From an uncultured Clostridia bacterium (GTDB lineage: Bacteria; Bacillota; Clostridia; UMGS1810): 63,170 bases of DNA. The stretch spans positions 1 through 63,170 of the forward strand of contig CAKSFP010000018.1 of the NCBI GenBank assembly GCA_934454585.1, read 5' to 3'. Every line of letters starts with the position of its first letter. The first letter of the stretch is position 1. This document shows, piece after piece, positions 44,057 through 52,693 of this stretch. Under the pieces are notes generated by a model. That model ran no database searches and had not been told where the DNA came from. It saw nothing but the letters and a program-made list of their open reading frames with translations. A program made the translations under genes and the position numbers.

Positions 44057-44272
44057 GTGTTTGATAATGGCGATGAAAATATATGGAGAACGCTTGAGAA
44101 AGTGAAAGCAATTAAATCCAATGTAACAGAAATAAGGAAAGCATATGAATTATCCGGGCGACTGGAATTATATGAATAGTTGCTTGATAATGAATGCGAT
44201 GAGCATATGAAGTCCGGGCGTGAAGTTGAAAAAGAAATTCTTATTTCTATTCGTAAAAATTATACAGCTTGA
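44057..44272 (+). pseudogene. Remnant reading frame with one in-frame stop
   Basis: One frame stays open from GTG 44057 to TGA 44270-44272 except for a TAG at 44177-44179. The translated pieces look like real helical protein: WRTLEKVKAIKSNVTEIRKA before the stop and HMKSGREVEKEILISIRKN after it. No ribosome binding site of note. It fills the gap between paralogue B and Sir2 and is probably the relic of a small gene. Confidence 0.45.
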
Positions 44273-44310
44273 CACAAATAGGATTTTTAACGGCGGAGGA
44301 TAGAGAAGTT

Positions 44311-45069
44311 ATGGAATACAAATCTATGATTACAGAGTTTAAGAAAATGATTAATGCGTCAAAAAACATTGTGTTCTTCGGTGGTGCAGGTGTTTCAACA
44401 GAAAGCGGAATAAGAGATTACAGGAGCAAGGATGGCATTTACTCAACGGTGAAAGAGTATGGTATATCCCCTGAAACAATTCTTAGTCATGATTTTTTCT
44501 TAGACAAGCCGGAAATATTCTATGACTTTTACAGAAAATATTTTTTGAATTGTGATGCCGTTCCGAACACCGCCCATACAGCAATAGCTAAACTTGAGAG
44601 TGCTGGTAAGATAAAAGCAGTTATAACTCAAAATGTCGATGGGCTTCATCAAAAAGCGGGAAGTAAAAATGTTTTGGAGATACACGGAATTACAGACGAG
44701 TATTATTGCGTAAAATGCAAAAAGAGGTTTTCGACAGATTATGTGCAACTATGCGATGGCGTTGTTCCATATTGCGATGAGTGCGGTGAACTTGTCAGAC
44801 CGGATGTTACACTGTACGGTGAAAGGTTAAATGCAGATGTTGAGGCAAAAGCTCTGGGTGCATTATCAGAGGCAGATATGCTGATTATTGGCGGAACTTC
44901 CCTTGTTGTTTATCCGGCCGCCTTATATCTGAAATATTTTACGGGCAAGTACATTGTGATAATCAATCATCAGGATACAAATATGGATAGCAAAGCGGAT
45001 TTAGTATTTCAAAACAACATAGGGAAAGTGTTTACCGATGTGTTGCATAAAGTGCAAGAAGGGATGTGA
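44311..45069 (+). CDS. Sir2-family NAD-dependent deacylase/ADP-ribosyltransferase
   Basis: A 252-residue sirtuin. NAD-binding GAGVSTESGIRDYRS and TQNVDGLHQKAGS are present, with catalytic His125 in EIHGITDEYYC. A zinc site is made of CVKC and CDEC, and LVRPDVTLYGERL, IIGGTSLVVYP and IVIINHQ are standard. The start at 44311 follows GCGGAGGA; an upstream in-frame TTG has no site. Single-domain sirtuins remove acyl groups from lysine using NAD, and some classes ADP-ribosylate proteins or degrade NAD in phage defence. A macro-domain gene one position further suggests O-acetyl-ADP-ribose or ADP-ribose turnover. Confidence 0.93.
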   Translation: MEYKSMITEFKKMINASKNIVFFGGAGVSTESGIRDYRSKDGIYSTVKEYGISPETILSHDFFLDKPEIFYDFYRKYFLNCDAVPNTAHTAIAKLESAGKIKAVITQNVDGLHQKAGSKNVLEIHGITDEYYCVKCKKRFSTDYVQLCDGVVPYCDECGELVRPDVTLYGERLNADVEAKALGALSEADMLIIGGTSLVVYPAALYLKYFTGKYIVIINHQDTNMDSKADLVFQNNIGKVFTDVLHKVQEGM

Positions 45070-45074
45070 TTCCT

Positions 45075-45512
45075 ATGGTTAATTTGAATTTTTATAATGA
45101 AAGCAATTTTAATAACTATCTTTCGGAACTTGCAAATTGGCACACATGTGAAAATTCCACATTATATTTGGACAAGGTGCAGCTGATAGACTCTGTAAAG
45201 GGCTGTAATGAAATTGTAGTCTGTCGATTTTGCGGAAAAGTGTGCGAGTTGAAAGATCAGTTGAGCTATGTAAGACTGTATAATCTCTTCCCGAAGGCTA
45301 ATGGGATGATAAGTATAATAATTCAATATAGTTCAAAAATGATTTTATCAGATATGATAGATGTGATTTCCATAATATCTGATATGGCTGCGTGTAAAGA
45401 AAATTATGAATTGGGATTTTCTGCTATGCACGATGAGCGTGATGAGTTAAGTGTAGAAATTGTAATCCCAATAAGAATTTATGTTAATCGTTTCAAGTAT
45501 CTTATGATTTGA
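45075..45512 (+). CDS. Uncharacterised protein between Sir2 and macro genes
   Basis: A 145-residue protein; GTG at 45066, overlapping the Sir2 stop, is an alternative start. It carries VCRFCGKVCELKDQ, a possible half zinc site, and a helix-rich middle with MILSDMIDVISIISDMA. Close packing with Sir2 and the macro gene suggests co-expression. No family recognised. Confidence 0.62.
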   Translation: MVNLNFYNESNFNNYLSELANWHTCENSTLYLDKVQLIDSVKGCNEIVVCRFCGKVCELKDQLSYVRLYNLFPKANGMISIIIQYSSKMILSDMIDVISIISDMAACKENYELGFSAMHDERDELSVEIVIPIRIYVNRFKYLMI

Positions 45513-45535
45513 TTAAAAGATTGAAGGTGATACAA

Positions 45536-46549
45536 ATGCCGTTTAATATTGTGCGAAACGACATAACGAAAATGGAAACGGACGTAATCGTAAACGCCGC
45601 AAATTCAAGGCTGTTGATGGGCGGCGGTGTTTGCGGTACGATATTTAATGTTGCCGGTGCGGAAAAAATGCAGGCGGCGTGTGATAAAATCGGATTTTGC
45701 GGTCTTGGTGAGGCAGTCATAACAAAAGGTTTTAACTTGAAAGCAAAGTATGTCATACATACAGTCGGTCCGATTTACAAAGCCGGAAATACTGTTCAGG
45801 AACAGCAGCTTTACAGCGCATATGCAAGCTCGCTCAAGCTTGCAAAATCAAAAAGAGTAAAGTCAATTGCATTTCCGCTTATATCGTCAGGAATATTCGG
45901 ATATCCGAAGTCCGAGGCAATCACAATTGCAAGACAGGCGATAAAGGATTTTCTTAAAGATAACGATATGGACATATATCTCGTGGTGTATGACAGAGAT
46001 GCATTTGAAATCAGCAAAGGCTTGTTTGACAGAATAAAAAGCTATATTGCTGAAACGCTGGTTTTGCCGCAAAGCTATGACAGACGGATAGATTCACGCT
46101 CAATTCCGATAGAACGGTCGGTTTACGAGTCTGAAATGATGCTTCCGCAAATGGCGAAAAACAGTGCATCACGAAGCCTTGATGATTTGCTGAAAAATTT
46201 GGACGAAACCTTTTCGCAAATGCTCTTGCGTTTGATAGATGAGCGTAATTTAAAGGATTCCGAAGTATATAAAAAGGCAAACATTGACCGAAAGCTGTTC
46301 TCAAAAATACGAAATGACAAAAACTATCGACCGAAAAAATCAACGGTGCTGTCCTTTGCAATAGCCCTCGGACTTTCGCTTGATGAAACTAAAGATATTT
46401 TGGGAAAAGCAGGCTTTGCATTCTCTCCGAGCAGCAGAGCGGATGTTATTGTAGAATATTTTATCGAAAACGAAAACTACGATATATTTGAGATTAACGA
46501 GGCACTTTTTGCCTTCGATGAACCGTTGCTGGGAGGGAAATATGACTGA
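45536..46549 (+). CDS. Macro domain protein with C-terminal helical/HTH-like region
   Basis: A 337-residue protein. Residues 1-175 form a macro domain that binds ADP-ribose: FNIVRNDITKMETDVIVNAAN, the substrate loop LLMGGGVCGTIF, VIHTVGPIY and FPLISSGIFGYPK. The C-terminal 150 residues are helical and include an HTH-like segment (EVYKKANIDRKLFSKIRNDK, then KSTVLSFAIALGLSLDETKDIL), as in a common Firmicutes architecture. Macro domains remove ADP-ribose from proteins or hydrolyse O-acetyl-ADP-ribose. Its company with Sir2 fits such a cycle. The start follows GAAGGTG; the stop overlaps the next ATG. Confidence 0.9.
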   Translation: MPFNIVRNDITKMETDVIVNAANSRLLMGGGVCGTIFNVAGAEKMQAACDKIGFCGLGEAVITKGFNLKAKYVIHTVGPIYKAGNTVQEQQLYSAYASSLKLAKSKRVKSIAFPLISSGIFGYPKSEAITIARQAIKDFLKDNDMDIYLVVYDRDAFEISKGLFDRIKSYIAETLVLPQSYDRRIDSRSIPIERSVYESEMMLPQMAKNSASRSLDDLLKNLDETFSQMLLRLIDERNLKDSEVYKKANIDRKLFSKIRNDKNYRPKKSTVLSFAIALGLSLDETKDILGKAGFAFSPSSRADVIVEYFIENENYDIFEINEALFAFDEPLLGGKYD

Positions 46550-47024
46550 TTATACTGTAAATGATAAAACTATTCATATAGGGATGATAAAAGAGTTTTA
46601 TATGATTGACAATGCGAATATCTTAAATTCGTTTGCTATATTATGTTCATCGTATGAAGTGAGACAGTTGCGGTGTCCATCAATTACATTGTTATTTGAT
46701 GACACAACAAATAAACATCATTCCGGACGGTTTACCAAAAACATGGCATATATTATTTCGGAAAAAATAAGAGAAAATACGGACAAGAAAGAACTTTACA
46801 TATGCTGCGACAGTGGCGAATCAAGAAGTACAGCTATTGCGGCGGCAGTAATGCGTTTTTATAATCAATCGGATAAAATAATATGGAAGAATCCGCATTT
46901 CCACCCAAATCTGTTGGTGTACGAATTAATGTGCTGGAGTATGCAACTTAGTTGTTCAAAATTAAGGTTATGGTACAATAAAAAAGTAAGCGATTTTGCT
47001 TTTAGAAAGGTTTTAGGAAGATAA
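46542..47024 (+). CDS. Tyrosine-phosphatase-like protein (CX5R)
   Basis: A 160-residue protein with the phosphatase loop C-DSGES-R in LYICCDSGESRSTAIAAAV, matching the CX5R(S/T) cysteine-phosphatase motif, preceded by a helix as in dual-specificity phosphatases. The ATG at 46542 follows GGAGGG and overlaps the macro gene stop. The general-acid Asp is not obvious. It might act on protein phosphotyrosine, RNA ends or a nucleotide signal; substrate unknown. Confidence 0.72.
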   Translation: MTDYTVNDKTIHIGMIKEFYMIDNANILNSFAILCSSYEVRQLRCPSITLLFDDTTNKHHSGRFTKNMAYIISEKIRENTDKKELYICCDSGESRSTAIAAAVMRFYNQSDKIIWKNPHFHPNLLVYELMCWSMQLSCSKLRLWYNKKVSDFAFRKVLGR

Positions 47025-47105
47025 ACTATTAATTTATATGTTAGGTATAATCATAGTTAATGCAGCATTTTGAAAATCTATTAATTTTTATTTGGAGGTA
47101 ACATT

Positions 47106-47294
47106 ATGAATAATCAGAAAAAAGAAAAAATCATAATTCCTTGTGGTAATTTTAGCACGATGTATTATTGCAGAGAATGTCGTCATCTTGATCACAGTGA
47201 TGTTTCAAAAGACGGAGAAGCTGCATATTGCACATTAAAGAGAACATATCGTTGTTTTGACAAAGATTATGGATGTTCTGACTGGAGCAGATAA
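47106..47294 (+). CDS. Small cysteine-rich protein (62 aa)
   Basis: ATG after TTTGGAGG. Contains six Cys: one in IIIPCGNF, then CRECRHLDHS, AYCTLK, RCFDKDYGC. The pattern suggests a small zinc knuckle. Its 3' end overlaps the start of the next gene. No family recognised. Confidence 0.7.
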   Translation: MNNQKKEKIIIPCGNFSTMYYCRECRHLDHSDVSKDGEAAYCTLKRTYRCFDKDYGCSDWSR

Positions 47295-47712
47295 GCCAAT
47301 ATCCATAAAAAAAGATGTTTATTATGAGATATGTTGTCTGTTGAAAGAGCATCATTATGAATCAGGCGGCATAATAGGAATGAAAAATGATGAAGTGGCA
47401 AAGTTTCAATTTGATTCCTTTGCCTCAAAAGAACTTTTTGAATACTATCCCAATACTGATTTTTTGGAGAAGATAATTAACGAAAGCTGGAGTCAAAATG
47501 GAATTTTGTTTGCCGGAATAGTTCATTCTCATTTACATAATGACAATATTTCGCAACAGGATATATTGTATAGCAGAAGGATTATTGAGGCAAATATGTC
47601 TGTTACAGAACTGTTAATTGGCATAGTTGATTTATCTAAACAAAATGATTCAATAAGATGGTATTTGGTAACACAGCATTCGGTGTCAGAATGCAAGACA
47701 GTATTATTATAA
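47269..47712 (+). CDS. JAB/MPN (JAMM) metalloprotease-like protein
   Basis: A 147-residue protein starting inside the preceding gene in another frame (ATG 47269; TTG at 47257 also possible). The JAMM site is visible: Glu in HYESGGIIG and HSHLHNDNISQQD, close to HxHx7SxxD with one residue fewer in the loop. Prokaryotic JAB proteins cleave isopeptide or ubiquitin-like bonds. No ubiquitin-like or E1/E2 gene is seen nearby, so the target is open. The overlap with the Cys-rich gene implies coupling. Confidence 0.78.
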   Translation: MDVLTGADKPISIKKDVYYEICCLLKEHHYESGGIIGMKNDEVAKFQFDSFASKELFEYYPNTDFLEKIINESWSQNGILFAGIVHSHLHNDNISQQDILYSRRIIEANMSVTELLIGIVDLSKQNDSIRWYLVTQHSVSECKTVLL

Positions 47713-47744
47713 ACTTATAGGATGATTTTCAAATGCTTTGCATT

Positions 47745-47773
47745 GGGCGTATCATATAGGGTATGGTACGCCC
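47745..47773. promoter_or_regulatory. Imperfect palindrome upstream of VWA gene
   Basis: GGGCGTATCATA and TATGGTACGCCC pair at 11 of 12 positions with a 5-nt loop. No T run follows, so an operator is more likely than a terminator. It precedes the cytosolic VWA gene by about 90 nt. Confidence 0.5.
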
Positions 47774-47803
47774 GCTTATAAAAATGTCGCTTCTTATGCG
47801 ACC

Positions 47804-47855
47804 AAACCTCACTTTTGGGATGATATAATTAAGCCATCAAATGAAAGTGAGGTTT
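47804..47855 (+). promoter_or_regulatory. Hairpin sequestering the VWA gene ribosome binding site
   Basis: Perfect 12-bp arms AAACCTCACTTT (47804-47815) and AAAGTGAGGTTT (47844-47855). The right arm contains the GTGAGG ribosome binding site of the gene starting at 47861. Pairing would hide it, a form seen in translational control. Confidence 0.55.
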
Positions 47856-47860
47856 TTATT

Positions 47861-48508
47861 ATGAACAAAAATTTAACGGAAATGGTATTCATTCTGGACA
47901 GGAGCGGATCTATGTCAGGTCTTGAAACGGACACGATTGGCGGCTATAATTCTCTTTTGGAAAAGCAGAAAAAAGAGGAGGGCGAAGCAGTTGTAACGAC
48001 AGTGCTTTTTGACGACAAATACGATATGATTTGTGATCACGCTGATATTAATAAAATTCCGCCAATGACCGAAAAAGAATATTATGCACGAGGCTGCACG
48101 GCACTTCTTGACGCTATTGGAAAGACAATCAATCATGTGGGGAACAGACACAAATATGCACCGGACAGCGAAGTACCGTCAAAGACTATGGTCGTTATCA
48201 TAACAGACGGCTACGAAAATGCGAGCCGTGAGTTTGACTTAAACAAAGTAAAGCATATGATAGAACACCAAAAAGAAAAATATAATTGGGAGTTCTTATT
48301 CCTTGGAGCAAATATAGACGCGGTGCAAACGGCAGAAACATTCGGTATAAATGCGGACAGAGCGGTAACATATCATGCTGATTCTGTCGGAACAAGAACG
48401 AATTTTGAGGCAGTGAGCGAAACCGTAGCTTGTATGAGAGCTGAGCACCCGATTGATAAATCGTGGAAAGATAAAATCGAAAATTATATGAAAAAGAAAG
48501 AAAAATAA
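47861..48508 (+). CDS. Cytosolic VWA domain protein
   Basis: A 215-residue protein that is one VWA domain without signal peptide: MIDAS DRSGSMSG in MVFILDRSGSM, GCTALLDAIGKTI with the Thr, and VVIITDGYENAS with the Asp. The C terminus reads WKDKIENYMKKKEK. This type is common in Clostridia and related to TerY-like chaperone/adaptor VWAs. It has its own leader with two inverted repeats, so it may be separately expressed. It could bridge accessory proteins. Confidence 0.87.
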   Translation: MNKNLTEMVFILDRSGSMSGLETDTIGGYNSLLEKQKKEEGEAVVTTVLFDDKYDMICDHADINKIPPMTEKEYYARGCTALLDAIGKTINHVGNRHKYAPDSEVPSKTMVVIITDGYENASREFDLNKVKHMIEHQKEKYNWEFLFLGANIDAVQTAETFGINADRAVTYHADSVGTRTNFEAVSETVACMRAEHPIDKSWKDKIENYMKKKEK

Positions 48509-48589
48509 TTATTAAAAACAGGGGTATGTCGGATTGTTAAAAATGTTTCCTGAAATATTGTGCATATCAACGAAATGAGGCCGCTTGTA

Positions 48590-48618
48590 TTGAAAAAACA
48601 CCAAAAATGTGGTATAAT
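48590..48618 (+). promoter_or_regulatory. Promoter of large secreted protein operon
   Basis: TTGAAA (48590-48595), 17-nt spacer, TATAAT (48613-48618). It gives a leader of about 190 nt before the 48816 gene. Confidence 0.7.
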
Positions 48619-48711
48619 ACAAATAATATAAAAATGTTGGGGAGCAATGCGTATAGGTTGGTAGGCAGTTGAATATGGAGGGCGCAAGTATGATAGAACC
48701 TGTTTATTTGT

Positions 48712-48765
48712 GGCAAAAGGGTAGTTGATGTAACAGAAGTTGCATAATATCCTTTTGCCTTTTTT
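48712..48765 (+). terminator. Terminator-like hairpin in 5' leader (possible attenuator)
   Basis: GGCAAAAGG (48712-48720) and CCTTTTGCC (48751-48759) followed by six T. It lies after the promoter at 48590 and before the start codon at 48816, so it could attenuate the gene. The upstream part of the leader contains a short ATG frame of five codons and GC-rich pieces but matches no riboswitch I recognise. Confidence 0.5.
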
Positions 48766-48815
48766 CATTACACTTTAAAATTTTACATAAGCGAACAAAG
48801 AAGGAAGGGATAACT

Positions 48816-51800
48816 ATGCAAAAAATAAATAAGCTTGTTTCAATATTTATTGTGGTTTGCTTGATGGCGGCAATTAGTATAAATGATGACATGACTTCGG
48901 TTGCATTTGCAGATGTACCGGAGCAAAGTGAAGTTGTGGAAATAAACGATAATGAAATTGATAATTCTGAACTCAATGTTCGGGTTGTTAAGGGAATTGA
49001 TGGCGAACAGACAACGATTTTTACAGGAAAGCTTAAGGACTATGACAACGGCGCATGGATACATATGGATTTTTCCGATATACAGTTTGCAGCTATTTTT
49101 ACCTGGGACGATATAAATGATGAAATGGTATATATAATTCCTGCTACGGCAGAGGCTCTAAATGACGGCGAAGACATAAGTGCTGATACAGCCCAAATAA
49201 TGTCTGTCGAAGCAAGTGATGAAAGTAAAGATTATAGGATAAAACAAGCTATTATAAAAAACAGCAACGATGTCATTATTCATGACTGCACGACAAACGG
49301 AAAGTTAGATAGTGTTACACTTGTAAAAAACACAAGTGTAAGTAAGCCTGCAAAATTGTATGCAGCTTTATATAACGGCAGCGTACTTGAAAATTTGAAA
49401 ATGGTTGATGTGCCGGGAAACGGAACTGCAGGCAGTGAAATTGTTTGTAATGTTAATCTTCCGTTTGAAACAATTACCGAAAATCATCATGTCAGGATTA
49501 TGCTGTGGGATGGCGATAACAGTATGCGTCCTTTGGTTGATCCGTATGATACAAATATAATTACAACAGATTATGTGTACAGTAACACAATTCAGACGGT
49601 GAATCAGACTGACGAATATTCCTTCTCTGTTCCTGCAGATGGCTATTACAGAATCAGTTTTGACGGAAACAGCGGAATAACCGCATCACTTTTTCATAGC
49701 AGCAGTTCGGAAAGCAGTATAGCATCTTTGACATCGTCTTATATGGAGTGTTCACTTGCGGCTGACGAGATGTATAAGCTTAAAGTAGTTGGAACACGTG
49801 TGGGTGTATATAATTTTAAAATAGAAAGAATAGCTGTTCCGTCAGGGAACGTATTACAAGTGGGAGTTGGCAAAGATAAGAATATATCTCATGAGTATGG
49901 AATTGAAACATTTACTTTTACACCAACGCAGACGGCAACATATAATTTGTATATCAGCAGTGATGAGATATATCCAACCATAAAGATTATAGACAGTTCA
50001 GATAATGAAATTGTATATGAAGATAATCTGACATACAAAAGCAATGTGTCTACAGAGGCTGAATTGACGGCAAATGAGACATATACCATAAAAATAAAAT
50101 CGAGAAAAGACTATACCGGTGATTTTAGTATAAAAGCAAGAATGGGTAAAGCTGTTTTGGCATCGGACGGAACTGTGAATATTACGGGGAAATTTAATAC
50201 TGCATCAAATGAGAGATTAGGAATAATTGCTCTTAATCCGAACGGTTCTGTAGAATATATAGCACAAGCTAAGAGCGGTGCAAACGGTAATGTATCAACA
50301 GAAGTGAAAATAGACCAAACAAAATCCGGAACACATTCAATAATCGTTAACTCTGCAAATTCGGATTTGGGAATGGTATTAGATGTAAATGTCGGAAATA
50401 ATATAAGCGAAAGGGATTACGATTTTTGGACGGAAACGGATATATCGGGGCTTAGTGCATCAATCTCATACAGTGCATCTAAGCTGACGGCCTCCTCGGA
50501 GATAACATCAACTGCAGAGATAAGTAACACAAGCAGTACAGAAAAAGTTATAACGGTGTTTAATGTTATATATGACTCAACAGGAAATATTGTTGAAACA
50601 ACATCTATTTCGGATTCTGTCAATGCTAATTCGACACGAAAAATTGAAAAACAAAAGAAAATGCCGGATACGGTTACGGGATATAAATGGAAAATATTTG
50701 TGTGGCTCGGAAATGGAAGCTATCGAAATTCAATGCGGCCGATATGCGCATCAAAAGAAATTAACACATCGGGTACAACAACAAATGCCGTAGAATCAGA
50801 AAGTGCATCTATGACCGATGAGATTTCTGAAGAATATGTTGAACGAGAGTTCAAATTGAATGGACAGACGAAAAAATTAGATACAAGTGAAATTGTCGGC
50901 AAGCTTGATTTGAGCAGGAGTGCGACTGCTTCAAATGAAGATGTTGAATATAACGGAGCAGGTGTAGAATACAGTTACAAGATAAAACACAACGGTGTGT
51001 ATAACAGCACAATTTTACCCGGAACGAATGAGATAGAGTTTTATTTTAAAAATACTAATTCAAAAGAGGTAAGCTTTGTTCCGTATGTGTGGCTGGTATC
51101 AATCAATAACGATACATTAGATGAAAAATACATACAGTTAGGCGATTACATTACTTTGGCACCGGGCGAGGGAACAACAACACCGTGGGTTCACAGCATG
51201 GTGCTTGAAGATGACTATAATCTGCAGCTGCTGTATGGAGATATGCTTGATTTACTGTTTCACATGGACTTTAAGGGGGTTATCCGATTTATACCTTATG
51301 TTGATACAATAGCACCGCTGGTATTTAACAAAGAAGGAAACGGAAAGTTTATATATTGTAATAATCCGGAGGCAATCGATGAAGAAAAATTGTCAGATAA
51401 TCCGTCAACACCGCAGTTATTGCTAAGTGAAAAAGCGGCGGGAGAGGGCAGTTATTCGCTTATGGCTGAACATAATAATCAGGTTCCGCAAGAAGTGTAT
51501 TTAGATGTGCAGTTTTTCAGCGGAAATTATGCGAAGATAAAAATAAATGCGTTGGGAGTTCAAAGACCGGACGGAGTGAGCTGGGCTTGCGCCGAAGCAT
51601 ACTCTGATTATATGCAATTGAATTTTGCTGCATCAGCAGGCTATGATGTTGCGTACTTTAATGAATATAATTCTGAATTTGAATTGGACGCAGCACATCC
51701 TACAGTCTGGCTCAGTGATGTATATGAAGCGATTTATAATAAAGCGTATCCCACTCTTCCGGCAAAGAACGGAGGGTATTACAGGTGTGTTTATATAATA

Positions 51801-52682
51801 ATGGACTTTGAAATAGTATCAGGAGCGGCAGACATTAACATAGCCGCTTACAGAAACCGATCAAGACATAGTGATTATTGTGATGAGGGTACTTATTATT
51901 GGGATCGTATGCATAAGGGAATATCGGATAGTCTGCCGAGTGTTACAAGTAATCTGGTGCTGACATTTAATGATGACATTGCCGATGGCACGGCAGTTCC
52001 GTTTAAAGTATTCAACTCATATAATCCGTATGGGCATCAAACTGATTTTTGGGTTACAAATCTGAATCCGCAATCAGATGCGTGGGTGAATGATGAGTGT
52101 GCAGAGAGTGATATGCTTGGATTTGTATATAACGATGGTAAAAAGTCGTGGTATTTCGGAGATGCTGTTCCGGAAAGCAAGAAAGACTATAACTGGCATT
52201 TTGATACGATTCACGGCGATTACAAATATCCAGTTGTAGGAAAGACGTGGATTGGCGACAGCAGTAATGGATATTGGGGATATAATGCCTCAACTGAAAT
52301 TCCGAGCAATCATATTCCAAATGATGTTCTCACATTATCGTCTGCACAAAGCAATACTGAAATTACAAGCTTTGATTTGGCGTGTAGCTTGGGAAATTAC
52401 AGCGTGCAAACGATTTATAATATGGTTCTCATAAATCTTGGCACAAGAACAAGAAGATTTGAATACTGGCTGAATACAAATTCAAATAATATGATTTATG
52501 TGTATAAGAACAGCAGTAATACAACAGAGTATTTTGCAAAGGGGGAGAATAACGGAGATCAGAGAATGACATATATAGATATTGCACCGACATCCATAGA
52601 GTATATAACAATTATGGAAGTTTTACCGACAGGTAATGCGGGCGGAATGAATAACAGATTTATAATAACATCAGCAAATTAA
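48816..52682 (+). CDS. Large secreted surface protein
   Basis: A 1288-residue secreted protein. The signal peptide is LVSIFIVVCLMAAISI with cleavage probably after VAFA. Two adjacent beta-sandwich modules around residues 260-440 resemble bacterial pre-peptidase C-terminal domains (EYSFSVPADGYYRISFDG; ETFTFTPTQTATYNLYISSD). FN3/Ig-like modules follow, then a Trp/Tyr-rich C-terminal region. No LPxTG or stalk domain is seen. The start follows AAGGAAGGG. No catalytic motif recognised; it is likely an adhesin or matrix protein paired with the next gene, 11 nt downstream. Confidence 0.75.
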   Translation: MQKINKLVSIFIVVCLMAAISINDDMTSVAFADVPEQSEVVEINDNEIDNSELNVRVVKGIDGEQTTIFTGKLKDYDNGAWIHMDFSDIQFAAIFTWDDINDEMVYIIPATAEALNDGEDISADTAQIMSVEASDESKDYRIKQAIIKNSNDVIIHDCTTNGKLDSVTLVKNTSVSKPAKLYAALYNGSVLENLKMVDVPGNGTAGSEIVCNVNLPFETITENHHVRIMLWDGDNSMRPLVDPYDTNIITTDYVYSNTIQTVNQTDEYSFSVPADGYYRISFDGNSGITASLFHSSSSESSIASLTSSYMECSLAADEMYKLKVVGTRVGVYNFKIERIAVPSGNVLQVGVGKDKNISHEYGIETFTFTPTQTATYNLYISSDEIYPTIKIIDSSDNEIVYEDNLTYKSNVSTEAELTANETYTIKIKSRKDYTGDFSIKARMGKAVLASDGTVNITGKFNTASNERLGIIALNPNGSVEYIAQAKSGANGNVSTEVKIDQTKSGTHSIIVNSANSDLGMVLDVNVGNNISERDYDFWTETDISGLSASISYSASKLTASSEITSTAEISNTSSTEKVITVFNVIYDSTGNIVETTSISDSVNANSTRKIEKQKKMPDTVTGYKWKIFVWLGNGSYRNSMRPICASKEINTSGTTTNAVESESASMTDEISEEYVEREFKLNGQTKKLDTSEIVGKLDLSRSATASNEDVEYNGAGVEYSYKIKHNGVYNSTILPGTNEIEFYFKNTNSKEVSFVPYVWLVSINNDTLDEKYIQLGDYITLAPGEGTTTPWVHSMVLEDDYNLQLLYGDMLDLLFHMDFKGVIRFIPYVDTIAPLVFNKEGNGKFIYCNNPEAIDEEKLSDNPSTPQLLLSEKAAGEGSYSLMAEHNNQVPQEVYLDVQFFSGNYAKIKINALGVQRPDGVSWACAEAYSDYMQLNFAASAGYDVAYFNEYNSEFELDAAHPTVWLSDVYEAIYNKAYPTLPAKNGGYYRCVYIIMDFEIVSGAADINIAAYRNRSRHSDYCDEGTYYWDRMHKGISDSLPSVTSNLVLTFNDDIADGTAVPFKVFNSYNPYGHQTDFWVTNLNPQSDAWVNDECAESDMLGFVYNDGKKSWYFGDAVPESKKDYNWHFDTIHGDYKYPVVGKTWIGDSSNGYWGYNASTEIPSNHIPNDVLTLSSAQSNTEITSFDLACSLGNYSVQTIYNMVLINLGTRTRRFEYWLNTNSNNMIYVYKNSSNTTEYFAKGENNGDQRMTYIDIAPTSIEYITIMEVLPTGNAGGMNNRFIITSAN

Positions 52683-52693
52683 GGAGGGGTACT

